NCBI GenBank assembly: GCA_964574635.1
Contig: CAZNOG010000007.1
Span: 96,380 to 160,379 of the forward strand
DNA length: 64,000 bases
DNA from: CAZNOG01 sp964574635
GTDB lineage: Bacteria; Bacteroidota; Bacteroidia; Flavobacteriales_D; Cryomorphaceae
Direction of reading: 5' to 3'
The notes below the pieces were generated by a model. The model ran no database searches. It was not told the DNA's origin and saw only the letters and a list, made by a program, of their open reading frames with translations. Positions within the stretch are counted from its first letter, which is position 1, and the number at the start of each line of letters is the position of its first letter. Shown here piece after piece: positions 1 through 9,492 of this stretch. Both the position numbers and the translations under genes were made by a program.

Positions 1-305
1 TGGAGGGAATCTCGCCCGTCAATAATTTCTACGCGGCGGTGTTTCGCAAAAACATCCGGGGTGAACCCGCCGGCGGCTTCCAAATCGATCAGGCCCTGAC
101 GCGGGAAGACGCACTGCGCGCCATGACCATCTGGGCCGCGCTGGCCAATTTCGAAGAAGACCGGAAGGGGAGTCTGGAAGTCGGAAAAGACGCGGACTTC
201 ATCCTCCTCGATCGCGACCTTCTCAAAGTTCCGGAAAAAGACGTGCTCGGTACGCGCGTCTTGGGTACTTGGATCAAAGGGGAACGCGTTTTCACGTATT
301 TCTGA
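1..305 (+). CDS. Amidohydrolase family 3 protein, C-terminal fragment
   Basis: This is the end of a gene that begins before the window. The open frame runs from base 3 (residues EGISPVNNFYAAV) to a TGA at 303-305. The visible part has the family's closing signature: a helix rich in AALANF, then GSLEVGKDADFILLDRDLL and an ending of the type VLGTWIKGERVF. That is the C-terminal barrel and beta-sandwich of YtcJ-like metal-dependent hydrolases. In this family the segment re-forms the composite domain after the TIM barrel; the metal ligands lie upstream and cannot be seen. Substrate cannot be inferred. The assignment rests on the GKDADFILLD segment. Confidence 0.75.
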   Translation, partial: EGISPVNNFYAAVFRKNIRGEPAGGFQIDQALTREDALRAMTIWAALANFEEDRKGSLEVGKDADFILLDRDLLKVPEKDVLGTRVLGTWIKGERVFTYF

Positions 306-352
306 CCGACATCCGGAAAGGACGACCCACCCACAAAAACCCTAACAAACGG

Positions 353-376
353 AGCCTCATCCGGTAGGGGCTTTTT
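353..376 (+). terminator. Rho-independent terminator after the amidohydrolase gene
   Basis: AGCCTC (353-358) pairs with GGGGCT (367-372) around an 8-nt loop and is followed at once by a run of five T. It lies 48 nt after the amidohydrolase stop and 80 nt before the next start, so it probably ends the upstream transcript. Confidence 0.6.
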
Positions 377-456
377 CGTACGGTACTTCCCTACAAGTCG
401 CCGAAGGGGCGGACACGAAAATATTGCATATTTTGCGACAACCAATCCAATGAATA

Positions 457-2238
457 ATGGACCTACAGGCGGAAAAGACCCGACTCTTCGATTTTCTCGA
501 CTACCAAATGGCGCATTACCCACAGAAGGTGGCCTTGGCCGGCAAAGTGGGCGGTGCGTGGGAAACCTATTCCACCCAAGCCGTCATCGACCGCGCCAAC
601 GAATTGAGCACGGGCCTTCTCAATTTGGGTGTAAAAAGAGGTGACCGCATCGCCCTGATCGCCAACAATCGCCCCGAATGGGTCATCACCGACAGGGCCA
701 TCCTCCAGATCGGCGCGGTGAACGTGCCCATGTATCCCACCATTTCCGACGAGGATTACGCCTTCATTTTCAACGATGCCGGCGTGCGCTTCGTGTTTGT
801 GTCCGACGATGTCATCCTGCAAAAGGTTCTCAAAGCCAAGGAAAGCGCCCCATCCGTGGAAGGTGTATTCACCTTCGATAAGTTGCCCGGGCAAAAGCAC
901 TGGACGGAATGCCTGGACACCAAGCCCGACATCACCGCCATCGACAAATTGCGCAGCGAGGTGAAGGCCTCCGACTTGGCGACCCTCATCTACACCTCGG
1001 GCACCACGGGTGTGCCCAAAGGAGTGATGCTTTCCCATCAGAACGTGGCGAGCAACGCCATCGCGAGCAAGGAAAGGCTGCCGGTGGAACCGGGGGCGAA
1101 GGGCATCAGCTTTCTCCCCCTCTGCCATATCTACGAGCGCATGTTGATCTACTTGTACACGTACACCGGTGTGTCGCTCTACTTTGCCGAATCCATGGAA
1201 ACCATCGGAGAAAATATCCGAGAGGTGGAGCCCGAAGTGTTCACCGCCGTCCCTCGCGTGTTGGAGAAAGTCTACGATCGGATCGTAGATACCGGAAGCG
1301 CGCTGACGGGCGTGAAGCGGTCGTTGTTTTTCTGGGCTTTGCGATTGGGCGAGAAGTGGGAACCGTACGGTGCCAACGGACCCCTGTACTCGGCCAAGCT
1401 GTGGGTGGCGCGCAAAGTCATTTTCAGCAAGTGGAAGGCGGCGCTGGGAGGAAACGTCAAGGCGGTGGCCAGCGGCAGCGCTTCTCTCAATCCGCGTTTG
1501 GCACGGGTGTTCAACGCGGCCGGTATTCCGGTGCTCGAAGGCTACGGGCTGACCGAGACCTCGCCGGTGATCAGCGTAAACCAGGTTGAAAACAGGGGCA
1601 TGCGCATCGGCACCACCGGCAGGCCCATCCGCGATGTGCACGTGAAAATCGCCGAAGACGGGGAAATTCTGGTCAAAGGGCCCAACGTCATGATGGGCTA
1701 TTACAATCGGCCCGACCTCACGGCGGAAGTCATCGACGAGGATGGCTGGCTCCACACCGGGGATATCGGCGAAATGGTGGACGGAGAATTCCTGAAGATT
1801 ACCGACCGCAAGAAGGAGATTTTCAAAACCTCGGGGGGGAAGTACATCGCCCCCCAAATCATGGAAAACCGATTCAAGGAAAGCCGTTTCATCGAACAGA
1901 TCATCGTGCTGGGAGAAAACAGAAAACACCCTTCCGCGTTGATCGTGCCCGACTTCGTGTTCGTTAGGGAATGGTGCAAACGCAAGGGCTACGCCTGTGA
2001 AACGACCAAGGAAATCGTGGAAAACCCCCACGTAATCGACAGGATAGGCCGGGAAATCGAAGAGATCAACCAACACTTCGGAAAGTGGGAACAGGTGAAG
2101 CAATTCCGCTTGCTGGAGCACCCCTTCACCATCGAAAACAACATGATCACGCCCACACTCAAACTCAAGCGAAAAGAAATTCGCAGCGCGTACGCGGAGC
2201 TGATCGATTCGATTTACGCCGCCCCGAGCGGACAGTGA
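457..2238 (+). CDS. Long-chain fatty acid--CoA ligase (AMP-forming)
   Basis: The product activates fatty acids to acyl-CoA through an acyl-adenylate, feeding lipid synthesis or the beta-oxidation operon 2 kb away. It has 593 residues, normal for the FAA1/FadD15 type. The P-loop-like motif YTSGTTGVPKG starts near residue 179. GYGLTETSPV is near 362. GWLHTGD (about 430), the hinge ITDRKKEIFKTSGGKYIAP and a C-terminal lysine region follow. The ATG at 457 gives the usual N-terminus. The gene stands alone after a terminator and converges on the endonuclease gene with a 13-nt gap. Chain-length preference cannot be read from the sequence. Confidence 0.93.
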   Translation: MDLQAEKTRLFDFLDYQMAHYPQKVALAGKVGGAWETYSTQAVIDRANELSTGLLNLGVKRGDRIALIANNRPEWVITDRAILQIGAVNVPMYPTISDEDYAFIFNDAGVRFVFVSDDVILQKVLKAKESAPSVEGVFTFDKLPGQKHWTECLDTKPDITAIDKLRSEVKASDLATLIYTSGTTGVPKGVMLSHQNVASNAIASKERLPVEPGAKGISFLPLCHIYERMLIYLYTYTGVSLYFAESMETIGENIREVEPEVFTAVPRVLEKVYDRIVDTGSALTGVKRSLFFWALRLGEKWEPYGANGPLYSAKLWVARKVIFSKWKAALGGNVKAVASGSASLNPRLARVFNAAGIPVLEGYGLTETSPVISVNQVENRGMRIGTTGRPIRDVHVKIAEDGEILVKGPNVMMGYYNRPDLTAEVIDEDGWLHTGDIGEMVDGEFLKITDRKKEIFKTSGGKYIAPQIMENRFKESRFIEQIIVLGENRKHPSALIVPDFVFVREWCKRKGYACETTKEIVENPHVIDRIGREIEEINQHFGKWEQVKQFRLLEHPFTIENNMITPTLKLKRKEIRSAYAELIDSIYAAPSGQ

Positions 2239-2251
2239 GTCGACGACAGGG

Positions 2252-3085
2252 TCATTCGAGGAAGCTTCTCAGTTTTTTCAGGTTCTTCTCGTCCCAATCG
2301 TCCACTTTGGGCGTTTCTATGACTTTGGTGACCGAAGGGAAATTCCGCATGATGTACGCGAAAGGCGCGTCGCCGATCTCGCCGTGGCCGATGTGCGTGT
2401 GCCGATCCAATCGACTACCCAGCTTTCCGACCGAATCGTTCAGGTGAAAGCACGTGATGTGTTGCATGCCGATGGTTTCGTCCCACTCCGCGAAGGCGTC
2501 TTTGATGCCCGACTCGGTGCGGATGTCGTAGCCCGCGGCGAAGGCGTGGCAGGTGTCGAAGCAAAAGCCGATTCGATCGCTGCCCACCAAATCGGAAATG
2601 GCCCTCAGATCACGGAATTGTCCTCCCACCGTACTGCCTTGTCCTGCCATGTTTTCCAACAGGATTTTTACGCTCGACCCCTTGGTTTGGTCCAAGGCGA
2701 ATCGCAAACCTTCGGCGATGCGCTCGATGGCTTCCTCCCGGGTCTGGTCCACCGCCGAACCGGGGTGCAACACCGTGAAGTCGAGTCCCAACACCTGGCA
2801 TCGCCTCAGTTCGCCGACCAAGGCGGCGTGAGACCTTTCTTTCAGCATGGGGTCCTTCGACGCCAAGTTGATCAGATACATGGCGTGGGAAAAAACCGAA
2901 ACCACGCCTTGGCTTTTCCGCCTTTCGCGGAAAGATTCGCCCTCTTCATCGCCGATGACTTTTTCCTTCCACTGGCGCTGGTTTTTCGTGAATACTTGAA
3001 AGGCGTTGATGCCCAGTTTCTCCGCTTCGTCGAAGGCGTTGATCACGCCGCCGGCCGCCGAGCAATGTACTCCGAGTATGTTCAT
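2252..3085 (-). CDS. nfo: Deoxyribonuclease IV (AP endonuclease)
   Basis: Endonuclease IV cleaves DNA 5' to abasic sites in base excision repair, using three zinc ions in a TIM barrel. The 277-residue product has the family's metal-binding blocks in order: GVHCSAAGG at the N-terminus, FSHAMYLINLA, VLHPGSA, LENMAGQGST, CFDTCHAFAAGYD, HLNDSVGKLGSRLDRHTHIGHGEIG and VIETP. I chose the ATG at 3085 (MNILGVH) rather than the first possible ATG 14 codons upstream, because the family starts directly with this strand. A -7-like TACCTTTG lies on the minus strand at 3157-3150, with no clear -33. Confidence 0.95.
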   Translation of the reverse strand: MNILGVHCSAAGGVINAFDEAEKLGINAFQVFTKNQRQWKEKVIGDEEGESFRERRKSQGVVSVFSHAMYLINLASKDPMLKERSHAALVGELRRCQVLGLDFTVLHPGSAVDQTREEAIERIAEGLRFALDQTKGSSVKILLENMAGQGSTVGGQFRDLRAISDLVGSDRIGFCFDTCHAFAAGYDIRTESGIKDAFAEWDETIGMQHITCFHLNDSVGKLGSRLDRHTHIGHGEIGDAPFAYIMRNFPSVTKVIETPKVDDWDEKNLKKLRSFLE

Positions 3086-3302
3086 GAATTTCCCGTTAAA
3101 AGTTCGTGCCCACGGGCTCCTCGACACCTTCGGCCGGAAACCCGAATTCCAAAGGTAGCCAATGCCATCGGCAGGGCGGGGTTGTCCTTCAAAATTCCGA
3201 CCTTTGCGCCGAAAAATTTACACCCCGAAGCGGACGCTCCGACACCGTCGAAACCCGCCCTTCGCGGTGCGCGAACAGAAAACCTTTTTTAAGCGAATAG
3301 AC

Positions 3303-3986
3303 ATGAAAAAATACGGATGGCTTATCACGGTGGGTTCTTTCGTGGTCATCTTCATCGTGGGGATGATCATCGCCTATCCCCTCATCAAACCCGAGGTGAA
3401 ACTGAAAGTCTACCAACCTTCGGACATCAACCCCAAATTGGTGGACTCAACGCTGCACGGCATCAACCGTGACCACCGAATCGCCGATTTCGAAGTGATC
3501 AACCAGCTGGGCAACAAAGTGACTTCCAAAGATTTTGAAGGGAAAATATACGTGGCCGACTTCTTTTTCGCAACCTGCCCGAGCATCTGCCCCGTGATGA
3601 GCGACCACTTCGCCGAGTTGCAGGAAGAATTCGCCGACGAGCCGAAATTCAAATTGCTGTCATTCTCGGTGACCCCCGAACTGGACACCGTGGAGGTGTT
3701 GCGTCAGTACGGGGAGGACTACGGTGCGGATCCCAAAAAGTGGGTGCTGGCCACCGGCGACAAAAAGCACATCTACGAGTTGGCCCGCAAGAGCTACTTC
3801 GCCGTTCTGGACGAAGGCGACGGTGGCGTGCAAGACTTCATCCACACCGAAAACTTCGTGCTGGTCGATTCCCAGCGCCGCATCCGGGGATATTACGACG
3901 GCACCAGCCCCAAAGACATGAAGCGTCTTTCGGACGAGATACGCATCCTTTTGGCCGAGGAAGCCGAAGCGGAGAGCCGGGGTTGA
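3303..3986 (+). CDS. SCO1/SenC family copper-binding protein
   Basis: SCO proteins are membrane-anchored thioredoxin-fold copper chaperones that help build the CuA site of cytochrome c oxidase. The 227-residue product has one N-terminal membrane anchor (about residues 5-28). The copper motif CPSIC puts cysteines at 92 and 96, and the conserved histidine is at 181 in FIHTENF. The start is the ATG at 3303, just before the hydrophobic anchor; the longer reading from 3162 has no such support. It is divergent from nfo and convergent with the acyl-CoA dehydrogenase gene. No oxidase genes are nearby. Confidence 0.92.
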   Translation: MKKYGWLITVGSFVVIFIVGMIIAYPLIKPEVKLKVYQPSDINPKLVDSTLHGINRDHRIADFEVINQLGNKVTSKDFEGKIYVADFFFATCPSICPVMSDHFAELQEEFADEPKFKLLSFSVTPELDTVEVLRQYGEDYGADPKKWVLATGDKKHIYELARKSYFAVLDEGDGGVQDFIHTENFVLVDSQRRIRGYYDGTSPKDMKRLSDEIRILLAEEAEAESRG

Positions 3987-4013
3987 GCCCTCGGCCTCCC
4001 GCAGACCTTCTTT

Positions 4014-4029
4014 CCCGGTTGGAACCGGG
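4014..4029. terminator. Possible bidirectional terminator hairpin
   Basis: CCCGGT (4014-4019) pairs with ACCGGG (4024-4029) around TGGA between the convergent SCO1 and acyl-CoA dehydrogenase genes. There is no real T-tract on either strand, so termination is only inferred from position. Confidence 0.35.
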
Positions 4030-4035
4030 GTTCCG

Positions 4036-5844
4036 TCAATAAGGGTACGCGTCCTTCTCGATCATGGCCAGAGCCACTCGTTGCCGCGCTTCTTTGACGT
4101 TCAGCGGTTTCGTCTTGGTGTATCGCCGCAACCCCATGAGCATCATTTGTCGCTCGTCGCCCTCGGCGAAGGAATGAATGGCGTCTTTGCCGGCTTTTGA
4201 GATGAGGTCGGCCGCGTCGTGGATGTACACGCGCATCATGTCGATCCACTCCTTGGCTTCGTCTTCTCCTTTGAGCTCCGCGAATTTCGTCGTGCGCAGC
4301 AGTACGGATTCGGCCGTGTACGTCCAGATCATCATGTCCGCGATGTTCATGAGGATCTCTTGTTCCTTGCCGAGCGTCTGCATGAGCTTTTGCGCCGCCG
4401 ATCCCGCAACCATGAGCACGGATTTCTTGAATTTTTCCACCAGCTGACGCTCCTCGAAGAAGGGCTGTCCGTCGTCTTCCGCCATTTCCGGAATCGAGGT
4501 CAGTTCGTTGGCCACCGCCATGGCCGCTTGGGTGAGTTCAAGTTCCCCCTTCATGGCCTTTTTCAGAATCATTTCGACGGTCAACATTCGGTTGATCTCG
4601 TTGGTGCCTTCGAAAATCCGGTTGATGCGCGCATCGCGGTACGCCCTCTCCACCGGGGTTTCCATGCTGTAGCCCATGCCGCCGAATATCTGCACTCCTT
4701 CGTCCACCACGTAGTCGAGCACTTCCGAACCGAGAACCTTCATCATGGCGCATTCCGCGGCGTACTCTTCGATGCCTTTCAGCGCGGCCTCATTCCGTTC
4801 TTTCCCTTCCTCGGTCAAGGATTTGATGCGGTGGGTGATGTCGGCCGTCACGCGGTAAACCGCCGATTCCGCGGCGTAGATCAACGTGGCTTGTTGTGCG
4901 AGTTTGTACCGGATGGCGCCGTACTTGGATATGGGCCGCCCGAATTGCTCCCTTTCGTTGGCGTATTTTATGGAGTGGGTGGTCGTCATTTTCGCCCCGC
5001 CCAGCACGCCGGCGCCCAGTTTCAATCGGCCTATGTTCAATATATTGAGAGCTATTTTGAACCCGCTTCCCCTTTCGTGGAGCATGTTCTCCGCCGGCAC
5101 TTTGCAGTCGTTGAAAAACACTTGTCGGGTAGACGAGCCCTTGATGCCCATTTTGTGCTCTTCGGGGTTGAGGTCGACGCCACCGAAAGATTTTTCCACG
5201 ATGAAGGCGCTGAGGTTCTTGTCGTCTTCGATTTTGGCGAACACGATGAAGATATCAGCGAAGCCGCTGTTGGTGATCCACATCTTCTGCCCGTTGATCA
5301 GATAAGCGCTTCCCCCGTCTACCGGGGTGGCCTTGGTTTTGGCCGCGTTGGCGTCCGATCCCGAACCGGGTTCGGTCAGGCAATACGCCGCTTTGTATTC
5401 ACCCGAAGCGAGTTTGGGCAGGTACTTTTCTTTTTGGGCGTCATTGCCGTAATAGAGTATGGGCAGCGTACCGATGCCGGTGTGGGCGCTCTGCGCCACC
5501 GAAAAGGAATGCGCCGCACCGAGCACTTCCGTGATGTACATGGTCGTCTTGAAATCCAGGTCCATCCCCCCGAGGTCGGCGGGAATGGCCAAGCCGAGCA
5601 ACCCGAGTTCGGCGGCTTTGTCGAGGAGGCTCTCCATAAGGCCTTCTTCCATCGAGTCGATGCGGTCGAGGTTGGGATACACTTCCGCCTCGACGAATTG
5701 TCTGGCGGTATCACCCATCATTCTGTCCTCTTCGGTAAATTCTTCGGGGATGAAGATCGACTCGTGAGAGGTGGGTCGGATGAGCCATTCACCGCCTTTC
5801 AATGGCCGGTTTCCGTTGTTTTCCCCGTTGTTGCTGTTGTCCAT
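4036..5844 (-). CDS. fadE: Acyl-CoA dehydrogenase (FadE type, about 600 residues)
   Basis: This FAD enzyme makes the trans-2-enoyl-CoA in the first step of beta-oxidation. The 602-residue product is the long type with an extra C-terminal helical domain. Visible motifs are YCLTEPGSGSDA and WITNSGFADIFIVFAKI (flavin and substrate binding), GIKGSSTRQVFF, and the catalytic glutamate in RIFEGTNEINRML. The last 200 residues form a second helical region typical of this class. It is the third gene of marR-fadN-fadA-fadE, starting 21 nt after the thiolase stop, the same order as the Bacillus subtilis fadNAE operon. The N-terminal 25 residues are Asn/Gly rich and probably disordered. Confidence 0.94.
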   Translation of the reverse strand: MDNSNNGENNGNRPLKGGEWLIRPTSHESIFIPEEFTEEDRMMGDTARQFVEAEVYPNLDRIDSMEEGLMESLLDKAAELGLLGLAIPADLGGMDLDFKTTMYITEVLGAAHSFSVAQSAHTGIGTLPILYYGNDAQKEKYLPKLASGEYKAAYCLTEPGSGSDANAAKTKATPVDGGSAYLINGQKMWITNSGFADIFIVFAKIEDDKNLSAFIVEKSFGGVDLNPEEHKMGIKGSSTRQVFFNDCKVPAENMLHERGSGFKIALNILNIGRLKLGAGVLGGAKMTTTHSIKYANEREQFGRPISKYGAIRYKLAQQATLIYAAESAVYRVTADITHRIKSLTEEGKERNEAALKGIEEYAAECAMMKVLGSEVLDYVVDEGVQIFGGMGYSMETPVERAYRDARINRIFEGTNEINRMLTVEMILKKAMKGELELTQAAMAVANELTSIPEMAEDDGQPFFEERQLVEKFKKSVLMVAGSAAQKLMQTLGKEQEILMNIADMMIWTYTAESVLLRTTKFAELKGEDEAKEWIDMMRVYIHDAADLISKAGKDAIHSFAEGDERQMMLMGLRRYTKTKPLNVKEARQRVALAMIEKDAYPY

Positions 5845-5865
5845 GATTATCGGTATTTCGGATGT

Positions 5866-7041
5866 TTAATTCAAAAGTTCGAAGACTCCCGCCGCACCTT
5901 GACCCGTGCCCACGCACATGGTCACCACGCCGTATTTGTTGTTTCTCCTGCGCATTTCGTTGAAGAGTTGTACGCTGAGTTTGGTGCCGGTGCATCCCAG
6001 GGGGTGCCCCAACGCGATGGCTCCACCGTTTACGTTCACGATGTCGGGATCCAAGCCCAATTCGCGGATCACGGCCACCGATTGCGACGCGAAAGCTTCG
6101 TTGAGCTCGACGAGCTCGACGTCGTTCAGTTTCAAGCCCGCTTTTTTCACGGCTTCCGGCACGGCGTACATTGGCCCCATGCCCATGACCCTCGGGGAGA
6201 GCCCCGATACGTGGTAACTCTTCAATTGGGCGATGGGGGTGAGGTTGTGCCTTTTGAGGAATTCCTCGGATACGACCATCGTAAAAGCCGCCCCGTCTGA
6301 AGTTTGGGAAGCGTTGCCGGCCGTCACGGTGCCTTTGGCGTCGAAGACCGGCCTCAGGCGGGACAGCGCCTCGGGCGACGTATCCCGCCGGGGTCCTTCG
6401 TCGGTGTCGACCGTGTATTTTTCCGTGGTTCGCTTTCCGTTTTTCACGAACACGCGCTCGACTTCCACCGGTACGATCTCGTCTTTGAAACGCCCGCTTT
6501 CGATGGCTTCCACGGCCTTGCGGTGAGAATGCCACGCGAATTCGTCCTGGTCTTCACGCGTCACGTTGTAGTCCTGGGCCACCGCTTCGGCGGTCAAGCC
6601 CATGCCCCAGTACCACGTGGGATTTTCCTTCGCGACCTTGGCGTTGGGCACGATGCGCCAGCCGCCGAATGGAATGGGCGACATGGTTTCGACCCCCCCG
6701 GCCAAGATGCAGTGCGCCATGCCGCTGTGGATTTTTGCCGAGGCGATGGCGATGGTCTCCAGCCCCGAACTGCAGTATCGGTTTACGGTCATGCCGGGGA
6801 TTTTTTCGGAGTCGAGGCCCATGAGCGAGATCAGGCGCCCCACGTTCAGGCCCTGTTCGGCTTCGGGGGTGGCGTTGCCGACGATCACGTCTTCGACCGT
6901 TTCGGGGTCCAAGCCGGGGTGGTCGGCCATGATTTTCTTTATGACGGCGGCGGCCAAGTCGTCGGGACGGGTGAAGCGGAAACTTCCCCGGGGTGCCTTG
7001 CCGACCGCGGTGCGGTATGCGGATACGATGTATGCGTTCAT
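5866..7041 (-). CDS. fadA: Acetyl-CoA C-acyltransferase (3-ketoacyl-CoA thiolase)
   Basis: The thiolase splits 3-ketoacyl-CoA into acetyl-CoA and a shortened acyl-CoA, the last step of beta-oxidation. The 391-residue length is standard. The nucleophilic cysteine is in NRYCSSGLETIA, the catalytic histidine in GGAIALGHPLGCTGTK, and the second cysteine in TMCVGTGQGAAG near the C-terminus. The N-terminus AYIVSAYRTAVGK is typical. It lies between fadN (42-nt gap) and fadE (21-nt gap) on the same strand, so the three enzymes are probably made from one transcript. Confidence 0.95.
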   Translation of the reverse strand: MNAYIVSAYRTAVGKAPRGSFRFTRPDDLAAAVIKKIMADHPGLDPETVEDVIVGNATPEAEQGLNVGRLISLMGLDSEKIPGMTVNRYCSSGLETIAIASAKIHSGMAHCILAGGVETMSPIPFGGWRIVPNAKVAKENPTWYWGMGLTAEAVAQDYNVTREDQDEFAWHSHRKAVEAIESGRFKDEIVPVEVERVFVKNGKRTTEKYTVDTDEGPRRDTSPEALSRLRPVFDAKGTVTAGNASQTSDGAAFTMVVSEEFLKRHNLTPIAQLKSYHVSGLSPRVMGMGPMYAVPEAVKKAGLKLNDVELVELNEAFASQSVAVIRELGLDPDIVNVNGGAIALGHPLGCTGTKLSVQLFNEMRRRNNKYGVVTMCVGTGQGAAGVFELLN

Positions 7042-7083
7042 TTCTTTGGGTTTTTGTGGGTGTGACCTGAAATCAAAATCGGA

Positions 7084-9492
7084 TCAGTTCCTGAGCACTT
7101 TGCCGTATTTGACCATGTTCTGCAGGCGTTCCAAGGTCTTGCGGGTGGCGCACAACTCCAGAAAGGCCCGTCTCTCCAGAGAGAGTAGATATTCCTCCGA
7201 AACTCGTGTGGGCTCGGACAAGTCACCCCCACAAAGCACATAACCCAGCTTTTCGCTGATGTGCTTGTCGTGTTCCGAAATGTAGTGGCCGGACATCATG
7301 CTGTGCGCGCCCACGTAGACGATGCCCATGCCTTCGTTTCCGAGCACCAGGATGTCCTTTCGCGGTATGGGTTTGGTGTACCCCTTGGCGTGCATCATCA
7401 GCGCGGCTTGCTTGGCGTACGCCAATTGATCTTTGCGGTTGATCACCACCTCGTCGATTCCCTTTCGCAGGTAGCCCAGTTCGAAGGCCTCGTGCGCCGA
7501 GGTGGATACCTTGGCTTGCCCGATGGTGAGGAAGCGGTTGCGCAAAGTGTTTACGCGGATGTCCCCGTCGCCGAGTTCGTCGGATGTGCGCAAGGCGAAT
7601 TCCTTGCTGCCCCCGCCGCCGGGGATGACGCCGACGCCCATTTCCACCAGACCCATGTACAATTCGGCGTGGGCGATGACCTTGTCGGCGTGCATGGCCA
7701 GCTCGCAGCCCCCGCCCAAAGCGAGGTTGTGCGGCGCGGCGATGACCGGGATCGAGGAGTACCGCAGGCGCATCATGGTGTCCTGAAAGCGCTTGATGGC
7801 GAATTCGAGCTCGTCGAATTCCTGTTCCACGGCCATCATGAAGATCATACCGACGTTGGCGCCGGCGCTGAAGTTCTCCCCGTCGTTGGAGATCACCAAT
7901 CCCTTGTACTCCGCCTCTGCCATGTCGACGGCTTTGTTCAAACCCTCGATGACTTCCGCGCCGATGGTGTTCATCTTTGTGTGGAACTCGATGTGGATGA
8001 TGCCGTCGCCGAGGTTTCGGATGGTGGTGCCGGCGTTTTTCCACAGGACGTTTTCGTCGGCGATGCGATCCAAGTACAACCGCCCTTCTTCCACGGGCAG
8101 GGCTTTGTAGTCTTTGGAAGCCACGTCGTACGCGTATTTCACGCCGTTTTCCAATTTGTAAAAGCTCCTGAAACCGGCTTTTTGCATGTCGTGCACCCAA
8201 GGGGCCGCTTTCACGCCGGCCTCTTCCATGTTTTTCAGCACCTCTTCGAAGCCGAGGGCATCCCAGGTTTCGAAGGGGCCGAGCTTCCATCCGAAGCCCG
8301 CGCGCAGCGCGTCGTCGACGCGGAAAAGATCGTCGGAAATTTCGGGGATGCGGTGGCTCACGTAGGCGAATAGCGCGTGGAAAGTGCGGCGGTAAAACTC
8401 ACCGGCTTTGTCCCCGCCCTTGTAGAGCATGGGCAGTCGTTTGCCCAAGTCGTCTACGGGTTTGGTCATCTCCAAGGTGGGGAAAGACGCTTTTTTTCGA
8501 GGTCCGTATTCGCCGGTTTCGAGGTCGAGCGACAGGATTTCCGAACCGCCTTTGTCGTCTTTGACCTTTTTGTAGAATCCCGCGCCCGACTTGCTGCCGA
8601 GCCTGTTGGAGTCCACGAGGTTCCGGACGAAGGACGGTATTTCGAAAACGTCGTTTCTCTCGTCGTCGGGGCAATTTTCCCGCAGTCCGTTGGCCACGTG
8701 CACCAGGGTATCGATTCCCACTACGTCGGCCGTTCGGAAGGTGGCGGACTTGGGGTGGCCGATGACCGGACCGGTGAGTTTGTCGACTTCTTCTACCGTG
8801 AGGCCCATGTCATCGACGGTGTGGAACAAGTCGAGAATGGAAAACACGCCGACGCGGTTTGCGATGAAGGCGGGGGTGTCTTTACAGGGAACGGTTTCCT
8901 TGCCGAGGAATTTGGATCCGTAGGCGAGGAGGAAATCGACGATTTCGGGGAGGGTGTCCGGCCCGGGGATGATCTCCAAGAGGGGCAAGTACCTTGGCGG
9001 ATTGAAAAAGTGGGTGCCGCAGAAGTGTTTTCTGAAGTCCTCACTGCGCCCTTCGCTCATGGCCGCTATGGGAATGCCCGAGGTGTTGGACGTCACCGGG
9101 GTGCCGGGTTTTCGATGGGCCTCCACTTGGTCGAAGATGGTTTTTTTGATGTCCAACCTTTCAACCACTACCTCGATGATCCAGTCGGCCTCGGAAATGT
9201 GGTGCATGTCGTCGTCGAAATTGCCGGTTTCGATGCGGTCGGCGAAGGATTTGAGGTAGAGTGGAGACGGATTGGATTTTATGGCCGCCTGCAAGGATTC
9301 GTTTACGATGCGGTTTCTGACCAGCGGGTGGTTCGCGTCGAGGCCCTTGGTTTTTTCGCGTTCGTTGGGTTCCTCGGGGCGGATGTCGAGCAGCAATACT
9401 TGGACACCGACATTGGCGAAATGGCACGCGATGCGCGAACCCATGACGCCGGAACCCAGCACGGCCACTTTCTCGATTTTTCTATTGCTCAT
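7084..9492 (-). CDS. fadN: 3-hydroxyacyl-CoA dehydrogenase / enoyl-CoA hydratase fusion
   Basis: This bifunctional protein does the two middle steps of beta-oxidation. The 802-residue chain has the dehydrogenase first: an NAD-binding GSGVMGSRIACHFA at about residues 13-26, then the catalytic region with GTHFFNPPRY. The hydratase domain follows, with FSAGANVGM and GGGCELAMHADKVIAHAELYMGL, then GVIPGGGGSKE. This domain order is FadN-like, the reverse of enterobacterial FadB and FadJ. The start overlaps the end of the marR gene by 11 nt (ATGAGCAATAG), which suggests translational coupling. Confidence 0.95.
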   Translation of the reverse strand: MSNRKIEKVAVLGSGVMGSRIACHFANVGVQVLLLDIRPEEPNEREKTKGLDANHPLVRNRIVNESLQAAIKSNPSPLYLKSFADRIETGNFDDDMHHISEADWIIEVVVERLDIKKTIFDQVEAHRKPGTPVTSNTSGIPIAAMSEGRSEDFRKHFCGTHFFNPPRYLPLLEIIPGPDTLPEIVDFLLAYGSKFLGKETVPCKDTPAFIANRVGVFSILDLFHTVDDMGLTVEEVDKLTGPVIGHPKSATFRTADVVGIDTLVHVANGLRENCPDDERNDVFEIPSFVRNLVDSNRLGSKSGAGFYKKVKDDKGGSEILSLDLETGEYGPRKKASFPTLEMTKPVDDLGKRLPMLYKGGDKAGEFYRRTFHALFAYVSHRIPEISDDLFRVDDALRAGFGWKLGPFETWDALGFEEVLKNMEEAGVKAAPWVHDMQKAGFRSFYKLENGVKYAYDVASKDYKALPVEEGRLYLDRIADENVLWKNAGTTIRNLGDGIIHIEFHTKMNTIGAEVIEGLNKAVDMAEAEYKGLVISNDGENFSAGANVGMIFMMAVEQEFDELEFAIKRFQDTMMRLRYSSIPVIAAPHNLALGGGCELAMHADKVIAHAELYMGLVEMGVGVIPGGGGSKEFALRTSDELGDGDIRVNTLRNRFLTIGQAKVSTSAHEAFELGYLRKGIDEVVINRKDQLAYAKQAALMMHAKGYTKPIPRKDILVLGNEGMGIVYVGAHSMMSGHYISEHDKHISEKLGYVLCGGDLSEPTRVSEEYLLSLERRAFLELCATRKTLERLQNMVKYGKVLRN

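Noticed and set aside
4219..6300. A 693-codon open frame opposite the acyl-CoA dehydrogenase and thiolase genes (others of 552, 857 and 528 codons lie opposite the ligase, helicase and nuclease genes)
   Set aside because: They are antisense shadows created by GC-rich codon use: residues are His/Arg/Phe/Gly heavy, no domains appear, and the opposite strand has complete recognised enzymes.
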